A stretch of DNA of 39,078 nucleotides from Bacillota bacterium (GTDB lineage: Bacteria; Bacillota; SHA-98; Ch115), in NCBI GenBank assembly GCA_012842565.1, contig DUSO01000186.1, positions 1 to 39,078 on the forward strand, written 5' to 3'. A program made the position numbers and the translations under genes. Below are positions 1 to 7,680 of this stretch, piece by piece (position 1 is the first letter of the stretch; every line of letters starts with the position of its first letter). Below the pieces are notes generated by a model. It had not been told where the DNA came from. It ran no database searches and worked only from the letters and a program-made list of their open reading frames with translations.

Positions 1-2
1 CT

Positions 3-161
3 GAAGTTGAATCAGCCGTAATCCAGGAAGTATTGAGAGAGGTCAAGGGCCACAAGGCTGAAGCAGCCCGGCGGCTCGGCATCAGCAAGACGACGCTCTG
101 GAGAAGGTTAAAAAGCATGCCTGAGCTTCCCGAAGCAGCCACGTCTAGGGTCTCACCTTAA
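3..161 (+). CDS. Sigma-54 enhancer-binding regulator, C-terminal fragment (Fis-type HTH)
   Basis: The window opens inside this gene. The 52 visible codons, read from base 3 and ending at TAA 159-161, encode a Fis-type helix-turn-helix: EAARRLGISKTTLWRRLK is the classic A-x-x-LGI-s-xTTLWR-R-LK pattern that ends NtrC-family activators. The AAA+ domain and any sensor domain lie upstream and cannot be seen, so the effector is unknown. Its position at the head of a carboxylate catabolic locus, and the sigma-54 type promoters at 7376-7391 and 7623-7638, suggest that it is the local activator. The fold is well supported; the regulatory assignment is inference. Confidence 0.85.
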   Translation, partial: EVESAVIQEVLREVKGHKAEAARRLGISKTTLWRRLKSMPELPEAATSRVSP

Positions 162-262
162 AGTTATATTTCACCATGAACTACACAGCGTGTGACGAGC
201 ATGCGCCAGCATAGCGATAGGACCGGGGCATCCCACCGCGAGACGATGGGAGGAGGAGAACG

Positions 263-1252
263 ATGTTCAAGGCGATTATGATACATCCAGAGGATAACGT
301 GGCAACCGTGGTGAGTGATGTGGATGAGGCTACCGAGATAGAGGTCTATTCCGACGCGGGAAGCCGGCGCCTTGTAACGAGGCAAGCTATACCCTTCTGT
401 CATAAGGTAGCTATCAGACCCATTCCGAAGGGCGGGGATGTTATAAAGTACGGGAAAATCATAGGACGGGCGACAAGGCCTATTTATGAAGGTGAACTCG
501 TACACCTGCACAATGTTGTTGGAACGCGGGTTCAGGCCGGGGATACGAAATCATGTGCTGGTAATGTCTACGGTTTTGTGTGCGGGGCCCGTCCCCACAA
601 AGGTTGCCGAACAGGTACATGGCGTTGTCCCCCTGGTCCACCCCTGGTGCAACATAACGAAGGAAACCTTCCCCGTGCTTTCAGGGATTGGTAAGCACCC
701 CAACGTTGCTGCGGTTATTGTCATCGGCCTTGAATGCGAGGATCTCAACCATGAAGAACTAGCGGCCGAGATAGCGAAGTCCGGAAAGCCATGCGAGGCC
801 TTAAGTGTCAGGAGATCGGGCGGGACCTTGAAAACCGCCGCGGAGGCCGCCAGGATTGCTGAGGCTATGGTTCGGAGGGCTTCCAGGGCTAAAAGGGAGC
901 CTTTTGACATAGGTGAGAGGAGAAATCCCTGGGGGCCATCTCTAAGACAGGAAGCCACCCCATAAGCGGCGTCTTGAAGTATGCAGAACCGCCCTACAAC
1001 AGAGGCTTATACCTCATGGACAACGTCGGGACGCTTGCCGGTGACGTAGCGACCCTGGTAGGGCTTGCGGCCGCCGGTGCGCAGGTGCTACTCTTCACTA
1101 CCGGAAGGGGCTCCGTGGTGGGAACGCCGATTGCTCCAGTGGTCAAAGTGTGTGGGAACCCCGAAACCTGGAGCCTCATGGAAGACAACATGGATGTCAA
1201 TGCGGGGTTGGTCATCAGACGGGCGCTGTTGTGCAAAGTCTCTGCGATCTAA
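263..1252 (+). pseudogene. UxaA-family hydrolase (altronate/galactarate dehydratase-like), decayed
   Basis: The start at 263 has a strong SD (GGGAGGAGGAG). Residues 1-90 form a SAF domain (CHKVAIRPI, EGELVHLHN). Near 525-535 the reading moves to another frame, where the UxaA catalytic part continues (RGFRPGIRNHVLVMSTV, then GIGKHPNVAAVIVIGLECE) up to about 925. The usual RPDGR linker is missing, so a small deletion probably caused the shift. Near 925-935 homology returns to the first frame (LGAISKTGSHPISG, then GLYLMD, FTTGRGSVVGTPIAP and EDNMDVNAG). The segment between REPFDI and LGAISK, which normally holds the ECGGSD region, is deleted. The C-terminus breaks up after 1240. With at least two frameshifts, an internal deletion and a ragged end, an active enzyme is very unlikely. 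Intact relatives dehydrate sugar acids or related hydroxy acids. Confidence 0.8.
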
Positions 1253-1397
1253 GGTCGCGCGCGACTGCAGCAGGGTTTCATCTTGAAATGCAATTTCTCT
1301 GTGAACTACTCATGGACCCTGCTCTGGTAGTCCCGAAGACCATCTAATTATAGTGGGACTAGTGAGGCCGAGCCTCGTGATCGTCACGAGCACTACG

Positions 1398-1412
1398 TGG
1401 TACACATTTTGC
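1398..1412 (+). promoter_or_regulatory. Candidate sigma-54 promoter upstream of tctCBA
   Basis: TGGTACACATTTTGC has the invariant GG-N10-GC spacing of -24/-12 promoters and differs from TGGCACG-N4-TTGC at positions 4 and 7. Transcription would start near 1424, giving a leader of about 300 nt before tctC. This site is weaker than those at 7376-7391 and 7623-7638, and I see no clear enhancer palindrome at the usual distance. Confidence 0.35.
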
Positions 1413-1506
1413 GTCCAACCCGTTTCCAAGAAGTCGCCCATGGCGGCCCGCGGTCGCCACCATCGATGAAAACGCGCCGGGCATTTTTGGGGTAGTTGCC
1501 TACGGC

Positions 1507-1561
1507 GCCCAGGGACGGCACCACCGGAGGACGGAAATGGGGAGAGCCCATTTTCAGGATA
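1507..1561 (+). repeat. Dispersed 55-bp element, copy 1
   Basis: This block matches 12752-12698 (read on the minus strand) at roughly 45 of 55 positions. The core GGCACCACCGGAGG and the tail CCATTTTC are shared. Each copy lies in the same orientation upstream of a transporter gene: tctC here, the ABC ATPase for copy 2. Read on the opposite strand, both copies spell HFRPPVVP followed by S/A-LG. Confidence 0.7.
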
Positions 1562-1722
1562 GACTGTAAATCCAAACTATGTACGGGTGAATTACGTAGT
1601 CTGGAGACCATCTGGCCCTGGGGTCAAGAACGGGGGTGAGAGGCGCCAGGAGACTCTCTTTTCGGGGGCAGTCCCGACTTTCCTTTCAAAAAGGTTCAAG
1701 AAGTCGCGAGGAGGGTGAAAAG

Positions 1723-2700
1723 ATGCGTCGCGGGCGGATAATCACACTTTGTGTGGTAATTGCCATCATGATAATGCTATCCATGTCGGTACTCGGCCAC
1801 GCAGCCCTTCAAAAGCCAGCCAATTATCCCAAGAAGCCAATTCACTTCATCGTGACATTCTCAGCGGGGGGCGGTACCGACGTAGGCTTCCGCATTCTCT
1901 GCCAGTATGCGGAGAAGATAATAGGGGTCCCGATCGTAGTGGTCAATAAGCCGGGTGGAGGCGGCGAAGTCGGAATGGTGGAATTAGTACGTTCCAAACC
2001 CGACGGATATACTATCGGGAACTTTAACTCGGCTCATACAACTATACTCGCCCTGCGTGAAGCCAAATATTCTCTGGATGACGTCGAACCCATCTGTCTG
2101 GCCGTCTCGGACCCGAGGCTGTTTATCGTAAGAGCCGACGACGACAGATTCAAGACCATCGAAGATTTCCTGGAATATGGCAGGAAGCACCCTGGAAAGC
2201 TCACCGTCGGGACCTCCGGGGCAGGGACTACCGGGCACTTCCAGATACTTGCCGTCAACAAATTTGCAAATACCTCGCTACAGCCAGTTCACTACGGGGG
2301 CGCAGGCGAATCCAAGGCGGCCTTCCTCGGAAAACACATCGATGCCATCACCCAGACTGTGGGCGAGATTCTCACCACCTTTGAAAAGGGGCAAGCAAGA
2401 GTCCTGGCCGTGCTTGCCGACGAAAGGATACCCGAGTTTCCGGATGCGCCAACCCTGAAAGAAAAGGGTATAGACCTGGTCATGGCATCCAACAGGGGGA
2501 TCGCCGCTCCCAAGGGTACCCCAAAAGAGATCATCAATTATCTTGCAGAAGCATTCAAGGAAGCCATGCAGGACCCCAAGTATATCGCGGAAATGCAGAA
2601 ACTCGGCCTGCCTATCAAATACCTTGGCCCCGAAGAGTTTAGAAAGCTGAATCAGAAAGAGTACGAAGTATATAGTGCAATAGCCAAGGAACTGAAATAG
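1723..2700 (+). CDS. tctC: Tripartite tricarboxylate transporter substrate-binding protein TctC
   Basis: This is the secreted solute receptor of a TTT-family importer. The chosen ATG at 1723 has a good SD (GAGGAGGG) and gives 325 aa, the family's usual size; an upstream in-frame ATG at 1636 adds 29 basic residues before the signal peptide and is unlikely. Residues 1-30 form a signal peptide with a hydrophobic core (LCVVIAIMIMLSMSVLG). The mature part begins with the family hallmark YPKKPIHFIVTFSAGGGTDV (about 36-55), followed by VVVNKPGGGG, which builds the carboxylate-binding cleft. It heads the tctC-tctB-tctA operon. TctC receptors bind citrate and many other carboxylates, so the ligand cannot be fixed from sequence; the neighbouring catabolic genes suggest a di- or tricarboxylate. 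Confidence 0.93.
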   Translation: MRRGRIITLCVVIAIMIMLSMSVLGHAALQKPANYPKKPIHFIVTFSAGGGTDVGFRILCQYAEKIIGVPIVVVNKPGGGGEVGMVELVRSKPDGYTIGNFNSAHTTILALREAKYSLDDVEPICLAVSDPRLFIVRADDDRFKTIEDFLEYGRKHPGKLTVGTSGAGTTGHFQILAVNKFANTSLQPVHYGGAGESKAAFLGKHIDAITQTVGEILTTFEKGQARVLAVLADERIPEFPDAPTLKEKGIDLVMASNRGIAAPKGTPKEIINYLAEAFKEAMQDPKYIAEMQKLGLPIKYLGPEEFRKLNQKEYEVYSAIAKELK

Positions 2701-2786
2701 CTAACGACGAGATCCTATGACCTTGTAAGCCTGGCCACGAGGGGGATTATTGTATCCCTCTCGCGGCCCGTGGAGGTGTCATCGTG

Positions 2787-3263
2787 ATGGGCAGCTCCAA
2801 CATCGACATCATGAGCTCATTGAGCCTTCTCGCGTTTGCAGGTCTTTTGTATATACTTAGCGGTGATTTCCCTCACGCGGCCGCCGGTTACCCACATGCG
2901 CTCCTGGGCCTACTGGCAGGGCTCGCTATCATCCAGCTTGCCACAGCAATCGTCAGGCGAAAGCGCCAGGCCCTTTCTTCCAAGGCTCCCGCCAGCGGGG
3001 ATAACAGGGCCGCGGCTCCTAAGGGCCTCCCCGCGAGAGTGCTTCTCACGGGCGTTTCGATAATTGGATATGTGGCCTTGATCCCGGTACTGGGATACGC
3101 AGTGTCTACCCTTGTCTTCCTTCTTGGACTGATGTGGCTGCTTAACCCCAAGCACAGTGTCCTATGGGTTTATGCGGGCGTGGCCGTGGCGTCGACTGTT
3201 GTCCTCTATATCAGTTTTGGGCGTTTCCTAAGCGTGTGGCTCCCCAAGGGGATACTTTTTTAA
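2787..3263 (+). CDS. tctB: Tripartite tricarboxylate transporter small membrane subunit TctB
   Basis: This is a small hydrophobic protein of 158 aa with about four membrane segments: around residues 7-22, 33-50, a pair near 85-118, and 125-145. A polar loop rich in K, R, A and P follows the second segment, as is usual for the TctB/DUF1468 family. ATG 2787 is preferred over the adjacent GTG 2784 because its distance to the SD GGAGGTG (2772-2778) is better. It lies 86 bases after tctC and 33 bases before tctA, in the standard C-B-A order. TctB is thought to support or stabilise the large membrane subunit. Its sequence is poorly conserved, so the call rests on topology and on its position between clear tctC and tctA genes. 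Confidence 0.9.
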   Translation: MGSSNIDIMSSLSLLAFAGLLYILSGDFPHAAAGYPHALLGLLAGLAIIQLATAIVRRKRQALSSKAPASGDNRAAAPKGLPARVLLTGVSIIGYVALIPVLGYAVSTLVFLLGLMWLLNPKHSVLWVYAGVAVASTVVLYISFGRFLSVWLPKGILF

Positions 3264-3296
3264 GGAGCATTTCATCGACCAAGGGGGTTTGGTTAC

Positions 3297-4805
3297 ATGG
3301 CAGGCGCACTTACCTGGATACTTGCAGCTATGTCCTGGCAGAATCTCCTTGCGGGCTTCCTAGGAGTAGTGCTCGGCGTCATATTCGGGGCCTTGCCTGG
3401 ATTTACCGCAGCCATGGGCGTGGCTGTGCTCATGCCCTTCACCTTTGGGCTCAGCCCGACCACGGGACTCATGTTACTCGCAGGCATATTCTGCGGGGCG
3501 ATTTATGGAGGCTCCATCAGCGCAATACTGATCGGCACCCCCGGCACTCCGTCAGCAGCCGCGACAGTCATCGACGGATTCGAAATGGCACGTAAGGGCC
3601 AGGCGGCTGACGCCTTGCGCGAAGCCATTGTTGCATCCTACATCGGCGGCACGTTTAGCGCAATATGCCTGGCTTTCATCGCCCCTCCGCTTGCCCGGTT
3701 TGCCCTGAAATTTGGCCCTCCGGAATACCTGCTCCTCGCCATTTTCGGACTTACAATCATTGCTTCTATCGCGGCAAAGTCCCTGCTAAAGGGCATAATC
3801 GCCGGGGTGCTCGGACTGATCCTGGGAGCCGTCGGGATGGACCCACTCCTTGCATATCCGCGCTGGACTTTTGGCATACCTTCACTGGTATCGGGTGTAG
3901 GGCTCGTCCCGGCCCTCATCGGCCTCTTTTCAATTCCGCAGGTACTCTCAATGGTAGGTGACCCTGAAACCAGAATAAAAGAATACAGCGGCAAGGTCTC
4001 GGGGCGGCGCTGGCCCACCTTTAAGGAGCTAAAGGAATTCTCGCCGATCTACCTGAGGTCGTCACTCATAGGGCTATTTATAGGGGCTTTGCCGGGGGCG
4101 GGGGGAAGTATAGCTGCATTCCTGGGCTATAACGAGGCGAAGCGTTTTTCCAAGCACCCGGAGAAGTTCGGGACCGGCATAAGGGAAGGAGTCGCCGCTG
4201 CCGAAGCTGCTAACAACGCCGTCACCGGCGGTGCACTTATTACGATGCTCACGCTTGGAGTTCCAGGAGATTCAGTCACTGCAATCATGATGGGTGCGTT
4301 ACTGGTCCATGGGTTACGTCCCGGCAACGAGCTATTCACGGCGTCGGCCCACGTCATATACCCGTTCCTCGTCGGCCTGATTATAGTCAACCTCATGATG
4401 CTCCTTGTCGGAATCTACGCTGCCCCCTATGCGGCGAGGGTGACGAAGACACCTGTAAGCATGCTGGCGCCGATAATCGTGGCATTGTGCGTCATGGGGG
4501 CATATGCGGTAAACAACGATATTATGGACGTATGGGTGATGCTCTTCTTCGGGGTAGTGGGGTATCTCCTAAAGTGTGGGGGCTATATTACAATTCCCAT
4601 AGTACTTGGAGTGATATTAGGGCCGATACTTGAGTCGAATCTAACCCGGCTCCTCACCATCACCCAGGGCCAGAACATCCTTATGTATGTGCTGAGCCGG
4701 CCGATTTCTGTAGTGCTCCTATTAATGATCATAGCCTCCCTTGCATGGCCTGTAATACAGCTCAGATCAGTAACCGCAAGAAGAATAGCCGAAGTCGCTG
4801 ATTGA
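3297..4805 (+). CDS. tctA: Tripartite tricarboxylate transporter large permease TctA
   Basis: This 502-aa integral membrane protein with about 11-12 hydrophobic segments matches the usual TctA length. Family hallmarks are visible: GALPGFTAAMGVAVLMPFT near residue 32, YGGSISAILIGTPGTPSAA near 70-88 (the highly conserved substrate-site region), and a pseudo-symmetric second copy with GALPGAGGSIAAFLGY near 262 and TLGVPGDSVTA near 320. The ATG at 3297 follows the SD-like AAGGGGG. It is the last gene of the tctCBA operon and couples solute entry to an ion gradient. It ends just before a hairpin that serves the convergent gene. No defect is visible. Confidence 0.95.
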   Translation: MAGALTWILAAMSWQNLLAGFLGVVLGVIFGALPGFTAAMGVAVLMPFTFGLSPTTGLMLLAGIFCGAIYGGSISAILIGTPGTPSAAATVIDGFEMARKGQAADALREAIVASYIGGTFSAICLAFIAPPLARFALKFGPPEYLLLAIFGLTIIASIAAKSLLKGIIAGVLGLILGAVGMDPLLAYPRWTFGIPSLVSGVGLVPALIGLFSIPQVLSMVGDPETRIKEYSGKVSGRRWPTFKELKEFSPIYLRSSLIGLFIGALPGAGGSIAAFLGYNEAKRFSKHPEKFGTGIREGVAAAEAANNAVTGGALITMLTLGVPGDSVTAIMMGALLVHGLRPGNELFTASAHVIYPFLVGLIIVNLMMLLVGIYAAPYAARVTKTPVSMLAPIIVALCVMGAYAVNNDIMDVWVMLFFGVVGYLLKCGGYITIPIVLGVILGPILESNLTRLLTITQGQNILMYVLSRPISVVLLLMIIASLAWPVIQLRSVTARRIAEVAD

Positions 4806-4834
4806 GAAAAACCCGCCCGGGTTTACCGGGCGGG
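4806..4834 (-). terminator. Rho-independent terminator for the minus-strand dehydrogenase operon
   Basis: A 9-bp stem CCCGCCCGG / CCGGGCGGG (4812-4820 and 4826-4834) encloses a 5-base loop. On the minus strand it is followed directly by a T-run (TTTTT then CTCAAT), so it terminates transcripts coming from the gene ending at 4859. It has no T-run on the plus strand. Confidence 0.8.
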
Positions 4835-4841
4835 AATGTCT

Positions 4842-4881
4842 AGGGACCCTGGAGGGCGTCATGATTCCTTGCAGGGTCCCT
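4842..4881 (+). terminator. Possible tctA-side terminator hairpin
   Basis: AGGGACCCT (4842-4850) pairs with AGGGTCCCT (4873-4881) across a 22-base loop and is followed on the plus strand by TTATATTAT. It could end tctCBA transcripts. The loop is long and it overlaps the stop end of the convergent gene, so support is modest. Confidence 0.4.
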
Positions 4882-5920
4882 TTATATTATACTTCCGGCC
4901 GATGTCTTCAAGATCGTGGAGAACCTCTTCGCTGAGCGGAATACCATTTTTCTCGCGAATCTTCTCCGCCTCCAGCTCGATCTCTCCCGGAAGATATATC
5001 TTTTCGATCCCGGGAGCCCTCCTGACGGCTTTGACCCGGCTGATCATCGAGTCCACCCGTCGTTTGAATTCGCTTACAGGCGCGAACGAGGAGATGTCTA
5101 TGGCGCAAAATGAGTGCCCTGTGCCTGACGGTCCCGACAAATCTACCAGGGGCTTAACGCTACCAAGCTCGACTGCACCGGTCAGCACCCCACATAATAT
5201 CTCCACCATCAATGCCCACCCGTAACCCTTCGGGCCCCCTATCGGGTAAAGGCTCCCAGCGAGCGCAGCGACCGGGTCATCGGTTGGGGTCCCATCGGGG
5301 CCTATGGCCCAATCCAGGGGTATCTTCTGGCCCTTCCTGGCGGCGAGCCTTATCTTGCCACGTGCCACCACCGTCGCCGCCATGTCAAGTACGAGAGGAT
5401 ATCCATTCCCCGATGGCACGGCTATAGCTACGGGGTTTGTCCCGAGGAGAGGGTCCAATCCTCCCCAGGGCGCCATGGCAGGGGAGGCATTACTCCAGGC
5501 GATCCCGATCATGTCATGGGAAAGCGCCATCATGGCATAGTAGGCTGTCATTCCAAAATGGTTGGAATTACGTGCTCCCACAAATCCTATTCCCGTCGCC
5601 TTTGCTTTCTCAATGGCCATACGCATCGCATGACTCCCAACGACCTGTCCCAGGCCATTTCCGCCATCTACGAGTGCCGTAGCGGGAGACTCCGATATCA
5701 CCTCGATCCTGGTCACGGGATTCATGACTCCTGACGCAAGCCTGTCAACATATGACTTGAGCCTGGAGACTCCGTGCGAATCAATGCCCCGAAGATTGGC
5801 CCTCACAAGACAATCAGCGGTAAGCGCAGCATCCGGACCCGGCACCCCGGCGGCAACGAGCACATCGCGACAGAAGTCAAGAAGTTCTCCGGCCATAACC
5901 ACGTATGCACTCATCGACAT
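4859..5920 (-). CDS. Malate/L-lactate dehydrogenase family (LDH2/YbiC-type) oxidoreductase
   Basis: This 353-aa NAD(P)-dependent 2-hydroxyacid dehydrogenase belongs to the LDH2 fold, which is unrelated to classical LDH/MDH. Visible family landmarks are RANLRGIDSHGVSRL (about 43-57), DGGNGLGQVVG (about 94), RNSNHFGMTAYY with the catalytic His (about 120-133), LLGTNPVAIAVPS (about 159-171), and GPKGYGWALMVEILCGVLTGA in the cofactor and active-site region. The ATG at 5918-5920 has the SD ACGGAGGGT at 5922-5930. It starts 29 bases after the MmgE/PrpD gene and is transcribed with it. Family members oxidise malate, sulfolactate, ureidoglycolate or diketogulonate analogues. In this locus it probably oxidises a hydroxy-polycarboxylate intermediate. 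The exact substrate is unknown. Confidence 0.9.
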   Translation of the reverse strand: MSMSAYVVMAGELLDFCRDVLVAAGVPGPDAALTADCLVRANLRGIDSHGVSRLKSYVDRLASGVMNPVTRIEVISESPATALVDGGNGLGQVVGSHAMRMAIEKAKATGIGFVGARNSNHFGMTAYYAMMALSHDMIGIAWSNASPAMAPWGGLDPLLGTNPVAIAVPSGNGYPLVLDMAATVVARGKIRLAARKGQKIPLDWAIGPDGTPTDDPVAALAGSLYPIGGPKGYGWALMVEILCGVLTGAVELGSVKPLVDLSGPSGTGHSFCAIDISSFAPVSEFKRRVDSMISRVKAVRRAPGIEKIYLPGEIELEAEKIREKNGIPLSEEVLHDLEDIGRKYNIKGPCKES

Positions 5921-5949
5921 TACCCTCCGTTCATAGCGGTTCGTGGACC

Positions 5950-7323
5950 CTATGAGTTAATGCTCTCTGAAACAGCCTGGCATAAAAATGAGACATCCTC
6001 GACATCTTCGATATTCATGATGCGTTCGGCAATGGCGGTCAACCGCCCGCAACTGATACCGGCATTACGGCCAAGATCCATGAATTTTACCTTCACATCA
6101 TCCTCGCTCAGTGGTTTTTCCGGGTCCCCCTTCCTATAGTCCTCGCGTCGAGTCAATTCCCGACCGTCCTTCGTCACGATTCGGATGATGGATGTTCGTT
6201 TGGCGGGGAATTCCTCATCAAGGGCGGGGTCCCGGCGCACGCGGATGCGCTCCATCACATGACGGATGTCAGGGCTTTGTAAGACTGACGGTTCAAATAG
6301 CCTGGATGTTACCTCACCAAAGGCTAAAGCCACAGCAACGCAGTACCGGAGGCTGAATTTTGCCTCGTAAGGGGTCTTTGGATCGTCGTTACCTGCTACA
6401 TCTACAGCCGCTGAGTAGGTGGAGAGATCCACCTCTGCGATATCTTCAGGACCCAGATGCTCTTCCCTCGCGAGGTACAGTGCCGCGTCTATTGCGGAGT
6501 GGGTGTGACCGCATGACGGGTAAAACTTAAAGGTGACCTTCAGGATATTGTGCTCGTCCCCCAGGCCGCGAGTAAGGGCATCTTCGTCAATACTATTAGA
6601 TACAACTCTGCAAAAGCCCCTGAGCCCCATAAGTGGCTCCTGGGGCCCATTAAAACCCGAGGCAGCCAGGAAGGCGGCCAGGGCGCCGTTCAGGGCCGCT
6701 TTTCCCGAATGCAACGGCTTGCCGTCTGTCTGTTCGATGATAGTTTGCGCAAGGCCAGCAGCCTGGGTCGCTGCCAGGCCGAGGGCATGTATCGTCTGCG
6801 TCTCATTTAGCCTAAGGAGAATTGCTGCAGCAATGGCAGCGCCGAGAGTCCCTACGGTCCCGGTCGTATGCCAGAACCTATAATGAGAGGGGTTTATTGC
6901 CTGGGCAATTCTGGTGGAGACTTCGTAACCGCCCACGATAGCCACAATTAGCTCGCGACCGCTACTATGGATTTTTTCGGCTACCGCAAGGGCGGCAGCG
7001 ATTGTGGGGGCTCCTGGATGATAAATGCCCTCCCTGAATATGTCATCGGACTCGGCCAGATGGGCCATGCTCCCATTTACCAGACAAGCGTTCAGCCACG
7101 AAGTTCTATCACCAAAGGCGATGATGGTTGCGTCCGGATGCCCTCCCAGCGACGCGGCAAGTTCTCTCAGCCTCAATGCCACTGCTTCATTCCGGGCGGC
7201 AAACACAGCTCCCATCCAGTCGAGAAGGCAGCGTTTCGCGGTACATCTTACGTCTCCGGGAAGGTCTGCATACGTTAGCGTTGCCGTATACCTTGCTATT
7301 ACCGGTGAGATCACCTCTATCAC
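5950..7323 (-). CDS. MmgE/PrpD family dehydratase
   Basis: This relative of 2-methylcitrate dehydratase, cis-aconitate decarboxylase and iminodisuccinate epimerase has about 457 aa from GTG 7323, typical for the family. Landmarks include LLDWMGAVFAARNE near residue 33, NGSMAHLAESDDI and IYHPGAPTIAAALAVAEK (the PrpD substrate-pocket region) near 78-110, and FKFYPSCGHTHSAIDAAL in the C-terminal domain. The frame stays open to 7479 with an ATG at 7356. A sigma-54 promoter at 7376-7391 would start RNA near 7365, leaving no room for a leader before 7356. GTG 7323 has GGGAG nine bases upstream and is therefore preferred. It is the first gene of a two-gene operon with the LDH2-type dehydrogenase. 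It probably eliminates water from a hydroxy-polycarboxylate; the substrate is not determinable. Confidence 0.88.
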   Translation of the reverse strand: MIEVISPVIARYTATLTYADLPGDVRCTAKRCLLDWMGAVFAARNEAVALRLRELAASLGGHPDATIIAFGDRTSWLNACLVNGSMAHLAESDDIFREGIYHPGAPTIAAALAVAEKIHSSGRELIVAIVGGYEVSTRIAQAINPSHYRFWHTTGTVGTLGAAIAAAILLRLNETQTIHALGLAATQAAGLAQTIIEQTDGKPLHSGKAALNGALAAFLAASGFNGPQEPLMGLRGFCRVVSNSIDEDALTRGLGDEHNILKVTFKFYPSCGHTHSAIDAALYLAREEHLGPEDIAEVDLSTYSAAVDVAGNDDPKTPYEAKFSLRYCVAVALAFGEVTSRLFEPSVLQSPDIRHVMERIRVRRDPALDEEFPAKRTSIIRIVTKDGRELTRREDYRKGDPEKPLSEDDVKVKFMDLGRNAGISCGRLTAIAERIMNIEDVEDVSFLCQAVSESINS

Positions 7324-7327
7324 CCCG

Positions 7328-7389
7328 CCTGACTCCCGAGGATACGTAAGCCACATGGCCTGACTTCCAAGGATACGCAAACCACATGC
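7328..7389. repeat. 31-bp tandem duplication at the MmgE/PrpD promoter
   Basis: Units 7328-7358 and 7359-7389 match at 26 of 31 positions. Both start with CCTGACT and share GGATACG and CCACATG. The outer unit carries the sigma-54 -12 element and part of its -24 element; the inner copy has lost both (TTAC for TTGC). Confidence 0.85.
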
Positions 7390-7391
7390 CA
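7376..7391 (-). promoter_or_regulatory. Sigma-54 promoter for MmgE/PrpD-LDH2 operon
   Basis: Read on the minus strand, TGGCATGTGGTTTGCG has GG and GC exactly 10 bases apart and differs from the consensus TGGCACG-N4-TTGCW only at position 6 and at the last base. Start of transcription is expected near 7365, about 42 bases before the preferred GTG. Confidence 0.6.
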
Positions 7392-7509
7392 CCGGCCTCC
7401 AAAATCGCCGCTCTCCAATGTGAGAAACCAGCACCAATGACCTGACCGTGCGGTCATAGGTCCCACCGTGGCGGAACAACCTTTCAAAATGAAATACCTG
7501 AGGCCCAGG

Positions 7510-7530
7510 TTACAGTGTGAAACACGGTAA
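7510..7530. promoter_or_regulatory. Candidate enhancer/operator palindrome between divergent operons
   Basis: This 21-bp near-perfect inverted repeat has arms TTACaGTGT and ACACgGTAA around GAA; only one base pair of the arms mismatches. It lies about 129 bp upstream of the expected start of the plus-strand sigma-54 promoter and about 155 bp upstream of the minus-strand one, which is the typical range for enhancer-binding proteins. It is the best candidate binding site for the regulator whose tail opens the window. Confidence 0.55.
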
Positions 7531-7622
7531 AGGGATGGGGTGCCCTGTCCCGGATATCTGAATACGCCGGCCTCTCACCACGCGCGGAAGGACCAGGCGG
7601 GGGACTGCCACAGGACTATTCT

Positions 7623-7638
7623 CGGCACAACTGTTGCT
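7623..7638 (+). promoter_or_regulatory. Sigma-54 promoter for RraA-type aldolase operon
   Basis: CGGCACAACTGTTGCT matches TGGCACG-N4-TTGCW at all but positions 1 and 7, with the invariant GG-N10-GC spacing (GG 7624-7625, GC 7636-7637). Transcription would begin near 7649, about 30 bases before ATG 7681. An inverted repeat GTTGCT-ac-AGCAAC (7633-7646) overlaps the -12 element. Confidence 0.65.
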
Positions 7639-7680
7639 ACAGCAACAGACAAAGACTACGTTGACATGCGAGGGAAGCAT

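Larger units (their letters stand above)
1253..1722. other. Long intergenic leader before tctC
   Basis: This stretch of about 470 bases has no convincing gene on the plus strand. It holds a 7-bp perfect inverted repeat (CTCGTGA-tcg-TCACGAG, 1374-1390), a candidate sigma-54 promoter at 1398-1412 and copy 1 of a dispersed element at 1507-1561. A minus-strand frame of 72 codons (1611-1393) is open across the dispersed element, but it has no supporting neighbour. Confidence 0.5.

Noticed and set aside
183-193. ACAC-agc-GTGT palindrome upstream of the uxaA pseudogene as a second enhancer site
   Set aside because: The half-sites are in the opposite order to those at 7510-7530 and there is no -24/-12 promoter nearby.
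1393-1611. 72-codon minus-strand frame across dispersed element copy 1 as a gene
   Set aside because: The similarity to copy 2 covers only about 20-30 codons, there is no SD or conserved start, and the second copy continues into the antisense of another gene. It is kept only as one reading of the repeat.
4806-4834. Hairpin as a terminator for tctA
   Set aside because: The T-run lies on the minus-strand side only, so it serves the convergent dehydrogenase gene.
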